From: Ashinkailepas kermadecensis
Lineage: Eukaryota > Arthropoda > Thecostraca > Neolepadidae
Length of the DNA stretch: 64,000 nt
Assembly: GCA_034440615.1 (NCBI GenBank)
Contig: JAOTOM010002299.1
Location: 33,541 to 97,540, forward strand
Direction: 5' to 3'
Shown: piece after piece, positions 55,799 through 64,000 of the stretch
Position numbering within the stretch: position 1 is the stretch's first letter
Layout of the letters: the number at the start of each line of letters is the position of its first letter
Position numbers and translations under genes: made by a program
Notes under the pieces: generated by a model
What the model saw: only the letters and a program-made list of their open reading frames with translations
What the model was told of the DNA's origin: nothing
Database searches by the model: none

Positions 55799-56168
55799 TT
55801 AAATGAGGTCTGCTAGGGTTAGGTCGGGTCAGGTCATATTAGGTTAGGTTTGGTTAGGTTTGGCTAAGTTTGGCTAGGTTTCGTTAAGGTTCGGTTCGAT
55901 TTGGTTATATTTCGTTTAGGATTGGTTCGGTTTTATTAGGTTTGGTTAGGTTAGGATTGATTATGTTGGGTTAGGTTTGTTTAGGTTCGTTTAAGTTAGA
56001 TTAGGTTTGGATATATTTGGTTATGTTTGGATAGGTTTGGCTAGGTTTGGTTAGGTCTGGCTAGGTTTGGTTAGGTTTTGTTTGGTTTGGTTAGGTTTGG
56101 TTAGGTTTAGTTAGGTTAGTTTAGGTTAGGTTGGGTTAGGCTAAGCTATGCTAGGCTAGGCCAGGTTA
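55799..56168 (+). repeat. Degenerate TTAGGTTTGG / TTAGG-like block
   Basis: Some 70 consecutive five-base-like words (GGTTAGGTTTGGTTAGGTTT, GGCTAGGTTTGG, TTAGGTTAGGTTGGGTTAGG) in one orientation. TTAGG is the ancestral arthropod telomere repeat. The degeneration shows this is interstitial, not an active chromosome end; it may be an unrelated simple repeat. Confidence 0.8.
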
Positions 56169-56254
56169 GGATGCGTACCCAATGATGAACGTAGTGGCTT
56201 GGATCGATTTTGAACAGACCAACATGGCAGTGGGGTTAGTGTGCATCTAGTAAA

Positions 56255-57070
56255 TATATACAGCGGACACCAAAAACTTGCACCGGGCCCGAAAGTTTGC
56301 GTCGGGGAACGCTAAAATCGCGCTGGTGTCAGATAAGTACAACGCGCCCTGTGAACTAACGCCAAACACCCCAAATGTCGCACATGGGACCCAAAATTCC
56401 TGTCGGTAGTCGCATAAATTCTGGTCGAGGCATCAATAATTCCCTCGGGACTCCCACAAATTCGCGTCAATGTCCCTAGATAAGCACAGCGTGGCCCCAA
56501 AATCGCATCGGAAACCGACAAGAATCAAGCCAGAACCATCCAAAATAAACAGAGATTCCGAAAAGATGTCCGAGCCCGGAAAATACGCTCCTTGGTCAAA
56601 ACATGGCACCAGATGCCTTAACAAATCGCATACGGCACCGAAACACATACCGGAGCTCGACAAATCGCGGCGGGACACGAAAAATGCCATCGAGGGCCCG
56701 AAAAATGAAGCCGTGGCTCAGACTTTACATAATTCAGAATAAGTCACCAAAAACTGTGTCGAGCCCAGAAAACTGACGTCAGATTCTCCCGGAACCACGC
56801 GACTGGGCCCGAAAAGTCGATACGGGATCCCGAGAAATTATACCGGGCCCCTAATATCGTGCAGGGGTCGCACAAATATGACCGAGGAACGCCAAATAAA
56901 CACCGAGGGACCCTAAGAAACTGGAAGACGAAAATGCACCGGGCTCTTCAAAGCGTACCGAGTCTGGAAAAAGCGACATCCCTTTAAAACACTCTTTGCT
57001 GCTCTAAATATACAAACGGGAGCTAAAAGAATCAAGACACAACGGGGCCCTCAAAGCACAGGAAGGTTTG
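56255..57070 (-). repeat. GGGCCCC-GCGATTTT family, antisense array
   Basis: About 28 degenerate units such as CCCCAAAATCGCATCGGAAA, GGGCCCGAAAAGTCGATACG and CCCCTAATATCGTGCAGGGG, the reverse complement of the 45455-47300 type. It includes a block like CCGGAGCTCGACAAATCGCG that parallels 46078-46115 inverted. Confidence 0.75.
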
Positions 57071-57404
57071 ATACAGCATGTAGGCCTCAAAAACTTCAAG
57101 TGCGAGAACGGTTATCAGAATCTCAGAATCCACCGAGAGGTTTACGCGCACGTGATGTGACCTGGACAAGGTCACATGAGGATATGAAGTGTGATGATAT
57201 GCTATGGCCCTAAAAAATCGACATGATCCTAGAAATGGAACAAAAAGACCTGGCACTAAATGAACACTTCGGGGTCTGCGAAAACGCGCCAATACCTAAA
57301 AAAATAGCATCGGTGCACGAAAAGCAACAAAGCTTTTTAAAAAGAGTCGAGGTCACAAAGATGTGCCGGGCCCCTTGCAAAATTGGCCTGAGCCTTAACA
57401 CGCG
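57071..57404. other. Decayed extension of the antisense array
   Basis: Scattered AAAAATCG, CGAAAACGCGCC and GCCCCTTGC words suggest further decayed units. No gene seen. Confidence 0.35.
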
Positions 57405-57580
57405 CACTGGAGGGGGAGGGCGAAATCCGCCCACGCCTCCGGTTTTTTGTACATAACTGCAGGTTTTACCGGTCGACATACGCGATGTTCTGCGTACCTG
57501 CTTAGAAATGACCGGCGCGTCGTTTAAAGCAAGAAAAATGGAAATCAACCGAAACATTTTCAAGTTAGGAGCCGTTAAAG
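57405..57580 (+). mobile_element. Dispersed repeat family E, copy 2
   Basis: Begins with a G-rich end (GGAGGGGGAGGGCGAAATCC), then GCCCACGCC, TTTTTTGTACATAACTGCAG, TTTTACCGGTCGA, TTCTGCGTACCTGCTTAGAA and ATGACCGGCGCGTCGTTTAA, in the same orientation as the copy at 38605-38770. The G-rich end suggests where the element starts. Confidence 0.75.
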
Positions 57581-57639
57581 TAAAAAAAAAAATTATAGCG
57601 CCAGACCACAAAAATCGGCGCTGGTGCGCTTCCCGTATA

Positions 57640-58200
57640 TTCGCAAAAGGGAAGTGTTCTTGGCAACACCAGCGACTTGTTTGATGTATATTGATATCCT
57701 ATATAGTTTCAAGGTCATGTTAGATCACAGAGGTCAAGTCAGGTCAAGTTCATGACAGGTTAATGGAACCAAACTTGATCAACTGGAATGTTGTCATAAA
57801 TGCACTACTGTATGTCATTTGTACTGATTGCGATTGCGTTTCCATACTTTATTCATGTACTTCATTCCTTTCTTCACGAAGCCGATTGCGCCGAACTGCT
57901 CGACGGAGCAGTCGGGCGGGCGGCCCGGTTCCGGTAACTGGAACAGGTAACTGACCTGATAAAGTGCTGCTATGTAGGTGACCTGAGGTCACATGTTGTG
58001 TCTAGCATCTGCATTGCATCATTAGTAATGTCCAAAACATCACTGATGCCCATTGTGGAGCATTTAAACACAATCACAGCGATCCATAACAATGACAAGC
58101 CAAGCCACGCAAAACAAGGAAATGTTTACAAATGTGAACACATTTGACCTTGAAGATATTGACCTAAGGTCATAAAATTTGCACACAATAGAGTTCACTA
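57640..58200. repeat. Diverged GGTCA/TGACC-rich sequence
   Basis: Words such as TCACAGAGGTCAAGTCAGGTC, GGTGACCTGAGGTCACATG and TTTGACCTTGAAGATATTGACC recall the family at 17.1-20.5 kb. Units cannot be drawn confidently. Confidence 0.4.
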
Positions 58201-58244
58201 TCGGATCCATCTACCCTGCGAATTTAGTTTCAGCAGCTTTAATA

Positions 58245-58375
58245 GGAGTCGAGATCTTAGGGGGAGCGGAATCCGCCCCCCCCCCCTCCAGTACGCGTAA
58301 TTTTCAGAGGCCCTCCCGGGCGCGTGTTAAAACACACCCGAAGATAAAAATCGGAAAGGTTAAAAAGAACACCTA
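58245..58375. mobile_element. G/C-rich mobile-element end
   Basis: GGGGGAGCGGAATCCGCCCC with a C tract and CCAGTACGCG. The GGGCGAAATCCGCCC-like core also heads family E copy 2 at 57415, so this is probably another terminus of that type. Confidence 0.45.
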
Positions 58376-58793
58376 ACTAGAGACTCAGTTCGGTAGCCAA
58401 TCTGGAAGCGTTGATATTTAATCAGGGATGAGGTGCGTGAAAGCTAAGCGGTTATCCGGATGTCTTAGCCACCAAAAAACGTGGGAAGAAGAGAGCTAGT
58501 CATCGAATTGAATTCAGGATTGGCCCTTGCGGCTCTTAAGTCTGAACAAGTTATGATTTTATGAGGTGCCGTGTGTTCTTTCTGTCAGCTATTTTGCACT
58601 GATTTGTTGGTCCCCAAAAATAAGGCTTTCATTCCGTTTCAGGCGGGTGCCACATGATGCAGTTGCAGCATTTCGTTTCAAGTGGCGGATATTCTAAAGT
58701 GCACGATGTGTACTACATAAATGTTTCAGGTGACTGATCACCAATGTGTTGGAGTTAGGCCCTGAGGACGAACACAATATCATGTACTATTAT
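58376..58793. other. No recognisable feature
   Basis: Unique-looking DNA downstream (minus strand) of the candidate exon at 58794-59003. Confidence 0.4.
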
Positions 58794-59003
58794 TTATTGC
58801 GTTTTTCCCATCCTGTCCGCTTGCCAATCTTGGTCTCCCACACACCGGATCAAAGCATCTTCAACCAGCGATGGCCCGTTTTTCCTTTTCTCATCCTCTC
58901 CAGCAACAATCATGATAATTATTTTGCCATGGACCAGCAAGTAAGCTTCGTTCTTGCTAGCAGCCAGTGCAAAATCGTAAGGTGAACGCTGCCTGGGAAG
59001 CAT
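58794..59003 (-). CDS. Candidate terminal exon, possibly ankyrin-repeat-like
   Basis: On the minus strand ATTCGCCCACAG ends at 59004, an acceptable splice acceptor, and the following frame runs 69 codons to TAA at 58796-58794. The stop overlaps AATAAA at 58798-58793, a poly(A) signal, as in some compact last exons. Early residues (SPYDFALAASKNEAYLLV) resemble an ankyrin-repeat helix pair (the xTPxDxAxxxxNxEAxxLL pattern). The rest is charged (EDEKRKN). The ankyrin match is by eye and covers under one repeat. An overlapping plus frame (58746-58985) is less convincing. Confidence 0.28.
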   Translation of the reverse strand: MLPRQRSPYDFALAASKNEAYLLVHGKIIIMIVAGEDEKRKNGPSLVEDALIRCVGDQDWQADRMGKTQ

Positions 59004-59004
59004 C

Positions 59005-59587
59005 TGTGGGCGAATAATAGGTACTAAGTATGGCTATATCTGGCAATCTAAACAAAATCAGACCCTTTCTCACCTTCACATTCTAGTAACTTGCCATGAA
59101 AATATGAAGGTGCGAAGAATGTCTAAGCGGAAGAACTCAACTCAATGAAGAACAATCTGAATTGTGCTAAAGTATCGATCGGTGAACTCACAATGGCCCC
59201 CCGCTTCTTTCCGCCATTTCGAAATTTTCGTTTACGGGGTAATTTGCACAGGCGTTCTATTCTTTCTCCTCATCAACATCGGTGAACAACGGGTGACATC
59301 TTAAAGACGTTTAGTACTATATCATAGAAACTAGGGCACACAATTTAGCCATTAGTGAGGCTGTAATGAGCTTGCACCCACCCCTACACACACGCACATA
59401 GCAGAAGTTGAAGAAATTTTGTTTCAACAGTAATATTAATGCTTTCACTCGCACCAGGGAGATAAGCCTATTATTACAAAAGAATCCATCAGTCGTGAAA
59501 AGAGTTCCAAGTCCAGCGAGAAGTGTGAATTTGGAAGTACTTTTGCTGTGATGATAGTTATTTTTCAGTATCGCATGTTGTTGTAAG
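59005..59587. other. No recognisable feature
   Basis: AT-leaning unique DNA. It would contain the last intron if the candidate exon to its left is real. Confidence 0.4.
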
Positions 59588-59781
59588 CCATAGGCGCGCC
59601 CAGGGGCCTACCCCACTCCTTTAGCGGTCCCCATCTTAGCGGTAAAAGTTGTATGTTCACTGTTAAAATTATCGGGTTATCTATCCAAAAGTGCTCAACC
59701 ATGGTACTTTGCGAAATTCCTGGGTGCGTCACTGCTGTTGATCCTGACCCACCCACTTTTTAGACGTTCCTACGCCTATGG
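59588..59781. mobile_element. Short element with CCATAGGCG inverted ends
   Basis: CCATAGGCGCGCCCAGGGGC at the left and CCTACGCCTATGG at the right (rc CCATAGGCGTAGG) bound 194 bp without coding capacity. GCCATAGGCGCGCCCAGG is a common style of terminus among decayed invertebrate transposons. Confidence 0.6.
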
Positions 59782-59819
59782 TGACGAGGACACGAAAAGG
59801 CATCATATTGCGGCCGGAT

Positions 59820-60110
59820 AGCATGTAAAGGTTATGCGATCATCCGCCACTGCGTGTCGCATTATTTTCCCACGCGTCGATACATTGCGGGCGAAAAACG
59901 TGCAAATGATATACGATCATCTGCCACTGCGCCACGCAATGCTTTCCCACGCGTCGATGCGCGGGCTTCCGAGCTCTATTCAATAGTATCATCCTGCCAT
60001 CTGGCGACAAATATTGTTACCTATGGTTCAGCATTCAATCTCATGATTGTAATACCTAGACCGTGCTGCTACCTATCGATAGCTATCTGAAGTGATGCTT
60101 CTAGAAAATA
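59820..60110. repeat. Composite element flank, right copy
   Basis: Two diverged copies of about 79 bp (GATCATCCGCCACTGCGTGT, TTTTCCCACGCGTCGATACA) at about 59838 and 59917, then CATCTGGCGACAAATATTG and AGACCGTGCTGCTACC. In reverse complement this matches 37940-38170. Confidence 0.7.
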
Positions 60111-60500
60111 ATGAAGTTCTTGAATCTGTGGAGGTTGCGAGCTGTGGAGGTTATGAACGCTTCGCAGTTGTGGAGGTTATGAGCTGTGGAGGTTATGAAC
60201 GCTGCGGACTTGTGGAGGTTGTGAGCTGTGGAGGTTATGAGCGCTTCGCAGTTGTGGAGGTTACGAGCTGTGGAGGTTACGACCGCTTAGAGTTGTGGAG
60301 GTTATGACCTGTGGAGGTTATGAACGCTGCGGACTTGTGGAGGTTGTGAGCTGTGGAGGTTATGAGCGCTTCGTAGTTGTGGAGGTTGTGAGCTGTGGAG
60401 GTTATGACCTGTGGAGGTTACGAGCGCTTCGGGTATATTGAATTTGTGGAGGTTATGAACTGTGGAGGTTATTAACTGTGGAGGTTATGATACATCTCCG
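60111..60500 (+). repeat. GTGGAGGTTATGA-type satellite, right copy
   Basis: Inverted counterpart of 37561-37930, with the same alternation of GAACGCTTCGCAGTT, GAACGCTGCGGACTT and GAGCGCTTCGGGTATATTGA spacers. The spacer order is shared, so the two arrays were copied as a block. Confidence 0.95.
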
Positions 60501-61600
60501 ACGCGACAGACACGGCGCAGACGCAGACAGACACGGAGCACTTAAAAGTTTGTCTGTTTGTCTGTCTGTCTGTCTGTCGTCTTTTGTCCTTGCGTCGAGT
60601 GCCATGGTGTGTAGGTTCGACTTTGGGTGGCACGTGATTGAAATTTTCATAACCGACAGACAATCGATGTGTGACGTGCTTTGCCGAGTTTCGTTGTCGT
60701 GTGGTACATGCCGGGCACGTGGCACGTGCTGAAAGTTGGCACTACCCCCTCATTGGTTTAACACGTGATTTCGGAAATCGCATGCGGCGGACGAGACGTG
60801 AGCATATTGGCACCTGGGACGGCTCACAACAAAGCTACGGAAATATGGCTGATATCACCTGAAAGCCCCAAATGTTGGCTATCCGCTGGACGACATTTCG
60901 TCACGAATGGGTCAACGTGCTGCGCGTGAGCGTCACGGGCGTCCTGAGAGAACGGGTCGACGGTCGCCCATAGGAATAGCACGTAAAACGGGGACTTTTT
61001 CACCAATTTTAGCGCTCCAGATTGACTCGATTCATAACGCCATATCTCAACAACCTGTGGGCCGATCGACACGAAACAAACACCTTAGTGTTGCCACGTC
61101 AATTGCCAACATCGCTACGGCAACAGATTACGGGTTACCCCTCACGCGCGCGCGAGGGGAGTGTGAAAAGCGGAAGTGACGTTTCTAAGGGTTTTTCACG
61201 ATTGGATTTAGTTCTCGGAAACGGCTCAACTTGGCAACTCGCCGTCACTTTCACCACCTGGACGGATGTACCGGCTACCATTTTCCCATAGACTATGGTG
61301 GGCTGCAGTGTGTGCGCGCGCCGTAATCGCCACACGGTCTGCACGTGTTTCGGTCCGTCAAAAAGCTTCCGCTTTTGACTGACCCCACACCACTGTCCGA
61401 TGATATTTCGCGGAGAAAGTTGCATGCGCAGATAGCCCCAAGCTATGTAATGCCCACGGTTCCTTCAGATTTTTCCCATCGCAAATAGTTTGGTTGCAAT
61501 TCTCGATGCCCGCAACCCTTACCAGATGATATTTTTCGCTGGCAACTTGCGCTTCAACACGTGAGTTTCCTCGGCTCCGAGTCACACGCTATCGCCTGAA
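60480..61600 (+). mobile_element. Composite element body (family C), right copy
   Basis: A short CGACAGACACGGCGCAGACG stretch is followed by a GTCT microsatellite (60548-60580), GTCTTTTGTCCTTGCGTCGA, GGGCACGTGGCACGTGCTGA, ACACGTGATTTCGG, the TTGGCTATCCGCTGGACGAC block, GAATAGCACGTAAAACGGGG, CAACCTGTGGGCCGATCGAC, TTTTTCACGATTGGATTTAG, GGGCTGCAGTGTGTGCGCGC, AGATAGCCCCAAGCTATG and AATAGTTTGGTTGCAATTC. Only short frames are present. Confidence 0.85.
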
Positions 61601-62058
61601 CAATGGAAATATACCGAGCCGGCGCGGGCATTCGCGGCGGGGACATCCGCCGGGGATATTTCTTTTTCAATAAAAATATTCGGGAGCAAGAAATGTATCA
61701 ACGTTACGTTAAATATAGCATAGCCGCCGAACCATGTGACCGATTCACATGAAACCAATGGGCTGCAGTGTGTACGCGCGCCGTCATCGTCACACGGGCT
61801 ACACGTGTTTCGGTCTGTGAAAAAGACTGCGCTTTACACTGTCCCCACACCACTATCTGATGACATTTCGCGGAGAAAGTTGCATGCGCAGATAGCCCCA
61901 AGCTTTGTGATGCCCACAGTTCCTTCGGATTTTCCCCATCGCAATTAGTTTGGTTGCAATCGTCGATGCCCGCAACCATTAACAGGCGACATTTTTCGCC
62001 GGAACTTGCGTTTCACAATGTGGCGGCTTGAGCGCTGCGTCCCACGCTATCGTATAGC
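61601..62058 (+). mobile_element. Family C partial repeat unit, interrupted
   Basis: Starts with GGCGCGGGCATTCGCGGCGG, GGGACATC and AATATTCGGG, then repeats the GGGCTGCAGTGTGTACGCGC to AATTAGTTTGGTTGCAATCG section of the body at 61741-61970. It breaks at about 62050, inside CCCACGCTATCG, where a 17-bp satellite begins. Confidence 0.8.
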
Positions 62059-62995
62059 AATTAAAGGGTATGACAATTGACGGGGTAAGGCATTTGACGG
62101 CGTACGGCCATTGACGGGTATGGCAATTGACGGGGTCCAGCAATTGACGGGGTATGGCATTTGACATGGCATATGGCAATTGGCGGGATCCGACAATTGA
62201 CGGGGCATGGCATTTTACGGGGTATGGCATTTGACGTGTCCGGCAATTGGCGGGCTATGCAATTGACGGGTATGGCAACTGACGGAGTATGGCAATTGAC
62301 GGGGTATGGCAATGGACGGGGTATGGCAATTGACGTGGTATGGCAATTGACGGGGTATGGCAATTGACGGGGTAAAGCAATTGACGGGGTATGGAAATTG
62401 ACGTGGTATGGCAACTGACAGGGTATGGCAATTGTCGGGGTATGGCAATTGACGGGGTATGGCAATTGACGGGGTATGGCACTTGACGGTGTATGGCAAT
62501 TAACGGGGTATGGCAATTGACGGGGCAAGGCATTTGACGGCGTACAGCCATTGACAGGGTAGGGGCAATTGACGGGGTAGGGCAATTGACGGGGTCCAGC
62601 AGCAATTGACGGGTTATGGCAATTGATGGGGTATGGCAATTGACGGGGTATGGAAATTGACGGGTCCGGCAATTGACGGGGGTCGGAAATTGACTGGTTA
62701 TGTCAATTGACGGGTCCTGCAACTGACGGGTTATGGCAATTGCCGGGGTATGGCAATTTACGGGGTATGGCAACTGACTGGGTATGGCAATTGACGGGGT
62801 TTGGCAATTGACGGAGTATGGTAATTGATGGGGTTTGGCAATTGACGGGGTTTGGCAATTGACGTGGTATGGTAATTGACGGGTTTGGCAATTGACGGGG
62901 TATGGCAATTGACGGGGTATGGCAATTCACCGGTCCGGCAATTAACGGGGTATGGCAATTGAAGGGGTAAGGCAATTAACGGGGTTATTTTTGCA
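62059..62995 (+). repeat. 17-bp satellite (about 54 units)
   Basis: Units of TATGGCAATTGACGGGG, mostly exact with single-base changes (CAATTG to CAACTG, GGGTCC). The array lies between two pieces of family C. All minus frames lack stops (up to 217 codons), giving PYPVNCHTPSIAIPRQL repeat peptides. Confidence 0.97.
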
Positions 62996-63735
62996 TCAAT
63001 TGTAGCGCTCCCGATCGACGGGATCCACACCACCATATCTCGACAACCAATGGACCGATCGACACCAAACAAGTACCTTAGTGTTGCCACGACAATTGCA
63101 AACATCGCCACGGCAGCCATTAACACACGCACGCGAGGGGTTTGAAAAGCGAAAGTGACGTTTGTAAGCGTTTTTCACGATTGGGTCTGGTTCTCGGAAA
63201 CGGCTCAACTTGGCGGGATGCCGTCAACTTCACCACCTGAGGGGATGCACCGGCTACCGTTTTCCCATGACTATCATGGGCTGCAGTGTGTGCGCGCCCT
63301 GTCATCGTTAAGCGGGCTGCACGTGTTTCTCCGGTCCGTGAAAAAAACTTCCGATTTACACTGTCCCCACACCACTGTTCGATGACATTTCGCGGAGTAT
63401 GTTGCATGCGCAGATAGCCCCAAGCTGTGTGATGCCCACGACTCCTTCGGATTTCCCACATCGTGAATAGTTTGGTTGCAATCGTTGATTCCAGCAATCA
63501 TTACGAGGCGACATTTTCGCCGGGAAATTGCGCTTCACAATGTGGCGGCTTGAGCGGGGCTTCCCACGCTATCGCCTGAACAATGGAAAAATACCTGGCC
63601 GGCGCGGGCATTCTCGGCGGGGACATCTCCGCCGGAGAGATTCTGTAAATATAAATATTCGGGTGCAGATAAATGAATCAACGTTACGTTCAAATGGGCA
63701 TAGCCGCCGAACCATGTGACCGATTCAAATGAAAC
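62996..63735 (+). mobile_element. Family C body, further partial copy
   Basis: Resumes at ATTGTAGCGCTCCCGATCGA and runs through AACCAATGGACCGATCGACA, TTTTTCACGATTGGGTCTGG, GGCTGCAGTGTGTGCGCGCC, AGATAGCCCCAAGCTGTGTG, ATAGTTTGGTTGCAATCG, CCCACGCTATCGCCTGAACA and AATATTCGGG. Confidence 0.85.
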
Positions 63736-64000
63736 CAACGCCAAATTTTCGTCCTACCCCAGCGGAGCAAGGGCCAAAGGCGCTTGTCTACTATACTATT
63801 TGAGTAAAAAACTTCGTCTGTCTGTCTGTTTGTCTGTCTGTCGTCTTTTGTCCTTGCGTCGAGTGCCATTGTGTGCAGGTTGGACTATGGGTCGCACGTG
63901 CTTGAAATTTTCGCACGCGACAGCCAATCGATGTGATGTGCTGTGACGAGTTTCGTTGTCGTGGGTGCACGCCGGACACGTGGCACGTGCTGAAAGTTAC
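63736..64000 (+). mobile_element. Family C, next copy, cut by window end
   Basis: Begins GGAGCAAGGGCCAAAGGCGC, TTGTCTACTATACTATTTG, a GTCT microsatellite (63815-63842), GTCTTTTGTCCTTGCGTCGA and ACACGTGGCACGTGCTGAAA. It is in the same orientation as the previous copies, so family C is locally tandem and continues beyond the window. Confidence 0.85.

Noticed and set aside
55799..56168. True telomere
   Set aside because: The repeat is highly degenerate and flanked by ordinary DNA on both sides.
62061..62908. 203- and 217-codon minus-strand frames
   Set aside because: The 17-bp unit has no stop in any minus frame, so openness carries no information.

Overview
This window reads as repeat-dominated nuclear DNA from an animal, most likely an arthropod or another invertebrate with a large genome. 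The evidence is: no long non-repetitive open frame on either strand; many unrelated minisatellites with 12- to 76-bp units; CA/TA/GTCT microsatellites; CpG dinucleotides still common; short coding-like islands ending at good GT splice donors; G-rich mobile-element ends of the CAGTGGCGT...GGGG type; and a degenerate TTAGG-like block near 55.8-56.2 kb. I cannot name the species. No bacterial-style genes, operons, rRNA, intact tRNA or CRISPR array were seen.

Layout. 0-4 kb: a diverged GC-rich tandem repeat with strong hairpins, the first copy of a dispersed element (family A), a minus-strand tRNA-like segment, and a foldback element whose long inverted arms are packed with 53-bp tandem units. 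The foldback lies 20-odd bases past the splice donor of a minus-strand exon encoding a signal peptide and a CAP-like (venom allergen 5/antigen 5) start. 4-11 kb: pyrimidine-rich degenerate satellite with a 52-bp core, a 27-bp array, a cluster of TGACGTCA sites and a 45-bp array. 11-16.4 kb: a CpG-rich block, family A copy 2, and a 49-bp satellite whose variants suggest higher-order units. 17-20.5 kb: two arrays of one GGTCA/TGACC-rich repeat in opposite orientation, with a MITE between them. 20.8-22.6 kb: coding-like fragments with frame breaks and no recognised homology. 24.5-28.2 kb: a 25-bp array, a large inverted repeat holding microsatellites, and a 76-bp array.

28.5-36 kb: several terminal-inverted-repeat elements, one with family A nested inside, and an inverted-motif array. 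36-38.6 kb and 59.8-64 kb: two inverted copies, about 22 kb apart, of a composite element (GTGGAGGTT array, then a CGACAGACG array, GTCT microsatellite and unique body); the right copy has further body segments interrupted by a 17-bp satellite. 43.7-50.3 kb: a very large degenerate C/G-T satellite grading into a homogeneous 21-bp array; antisense or sense fragments of the same family recur at 29.5, 51.2 and 56.3-57.1 kb.

Gene content is very low. The best-supported coding segments are two minus-strand signal-peptide exons (3758-3865 and 54999-55082) and a possible terminal exon at 58794-59003. Other coding-like segments are listed with low confidence. No genes that work together can be identified; the organisation seen here is that of repeats and mobile elements.
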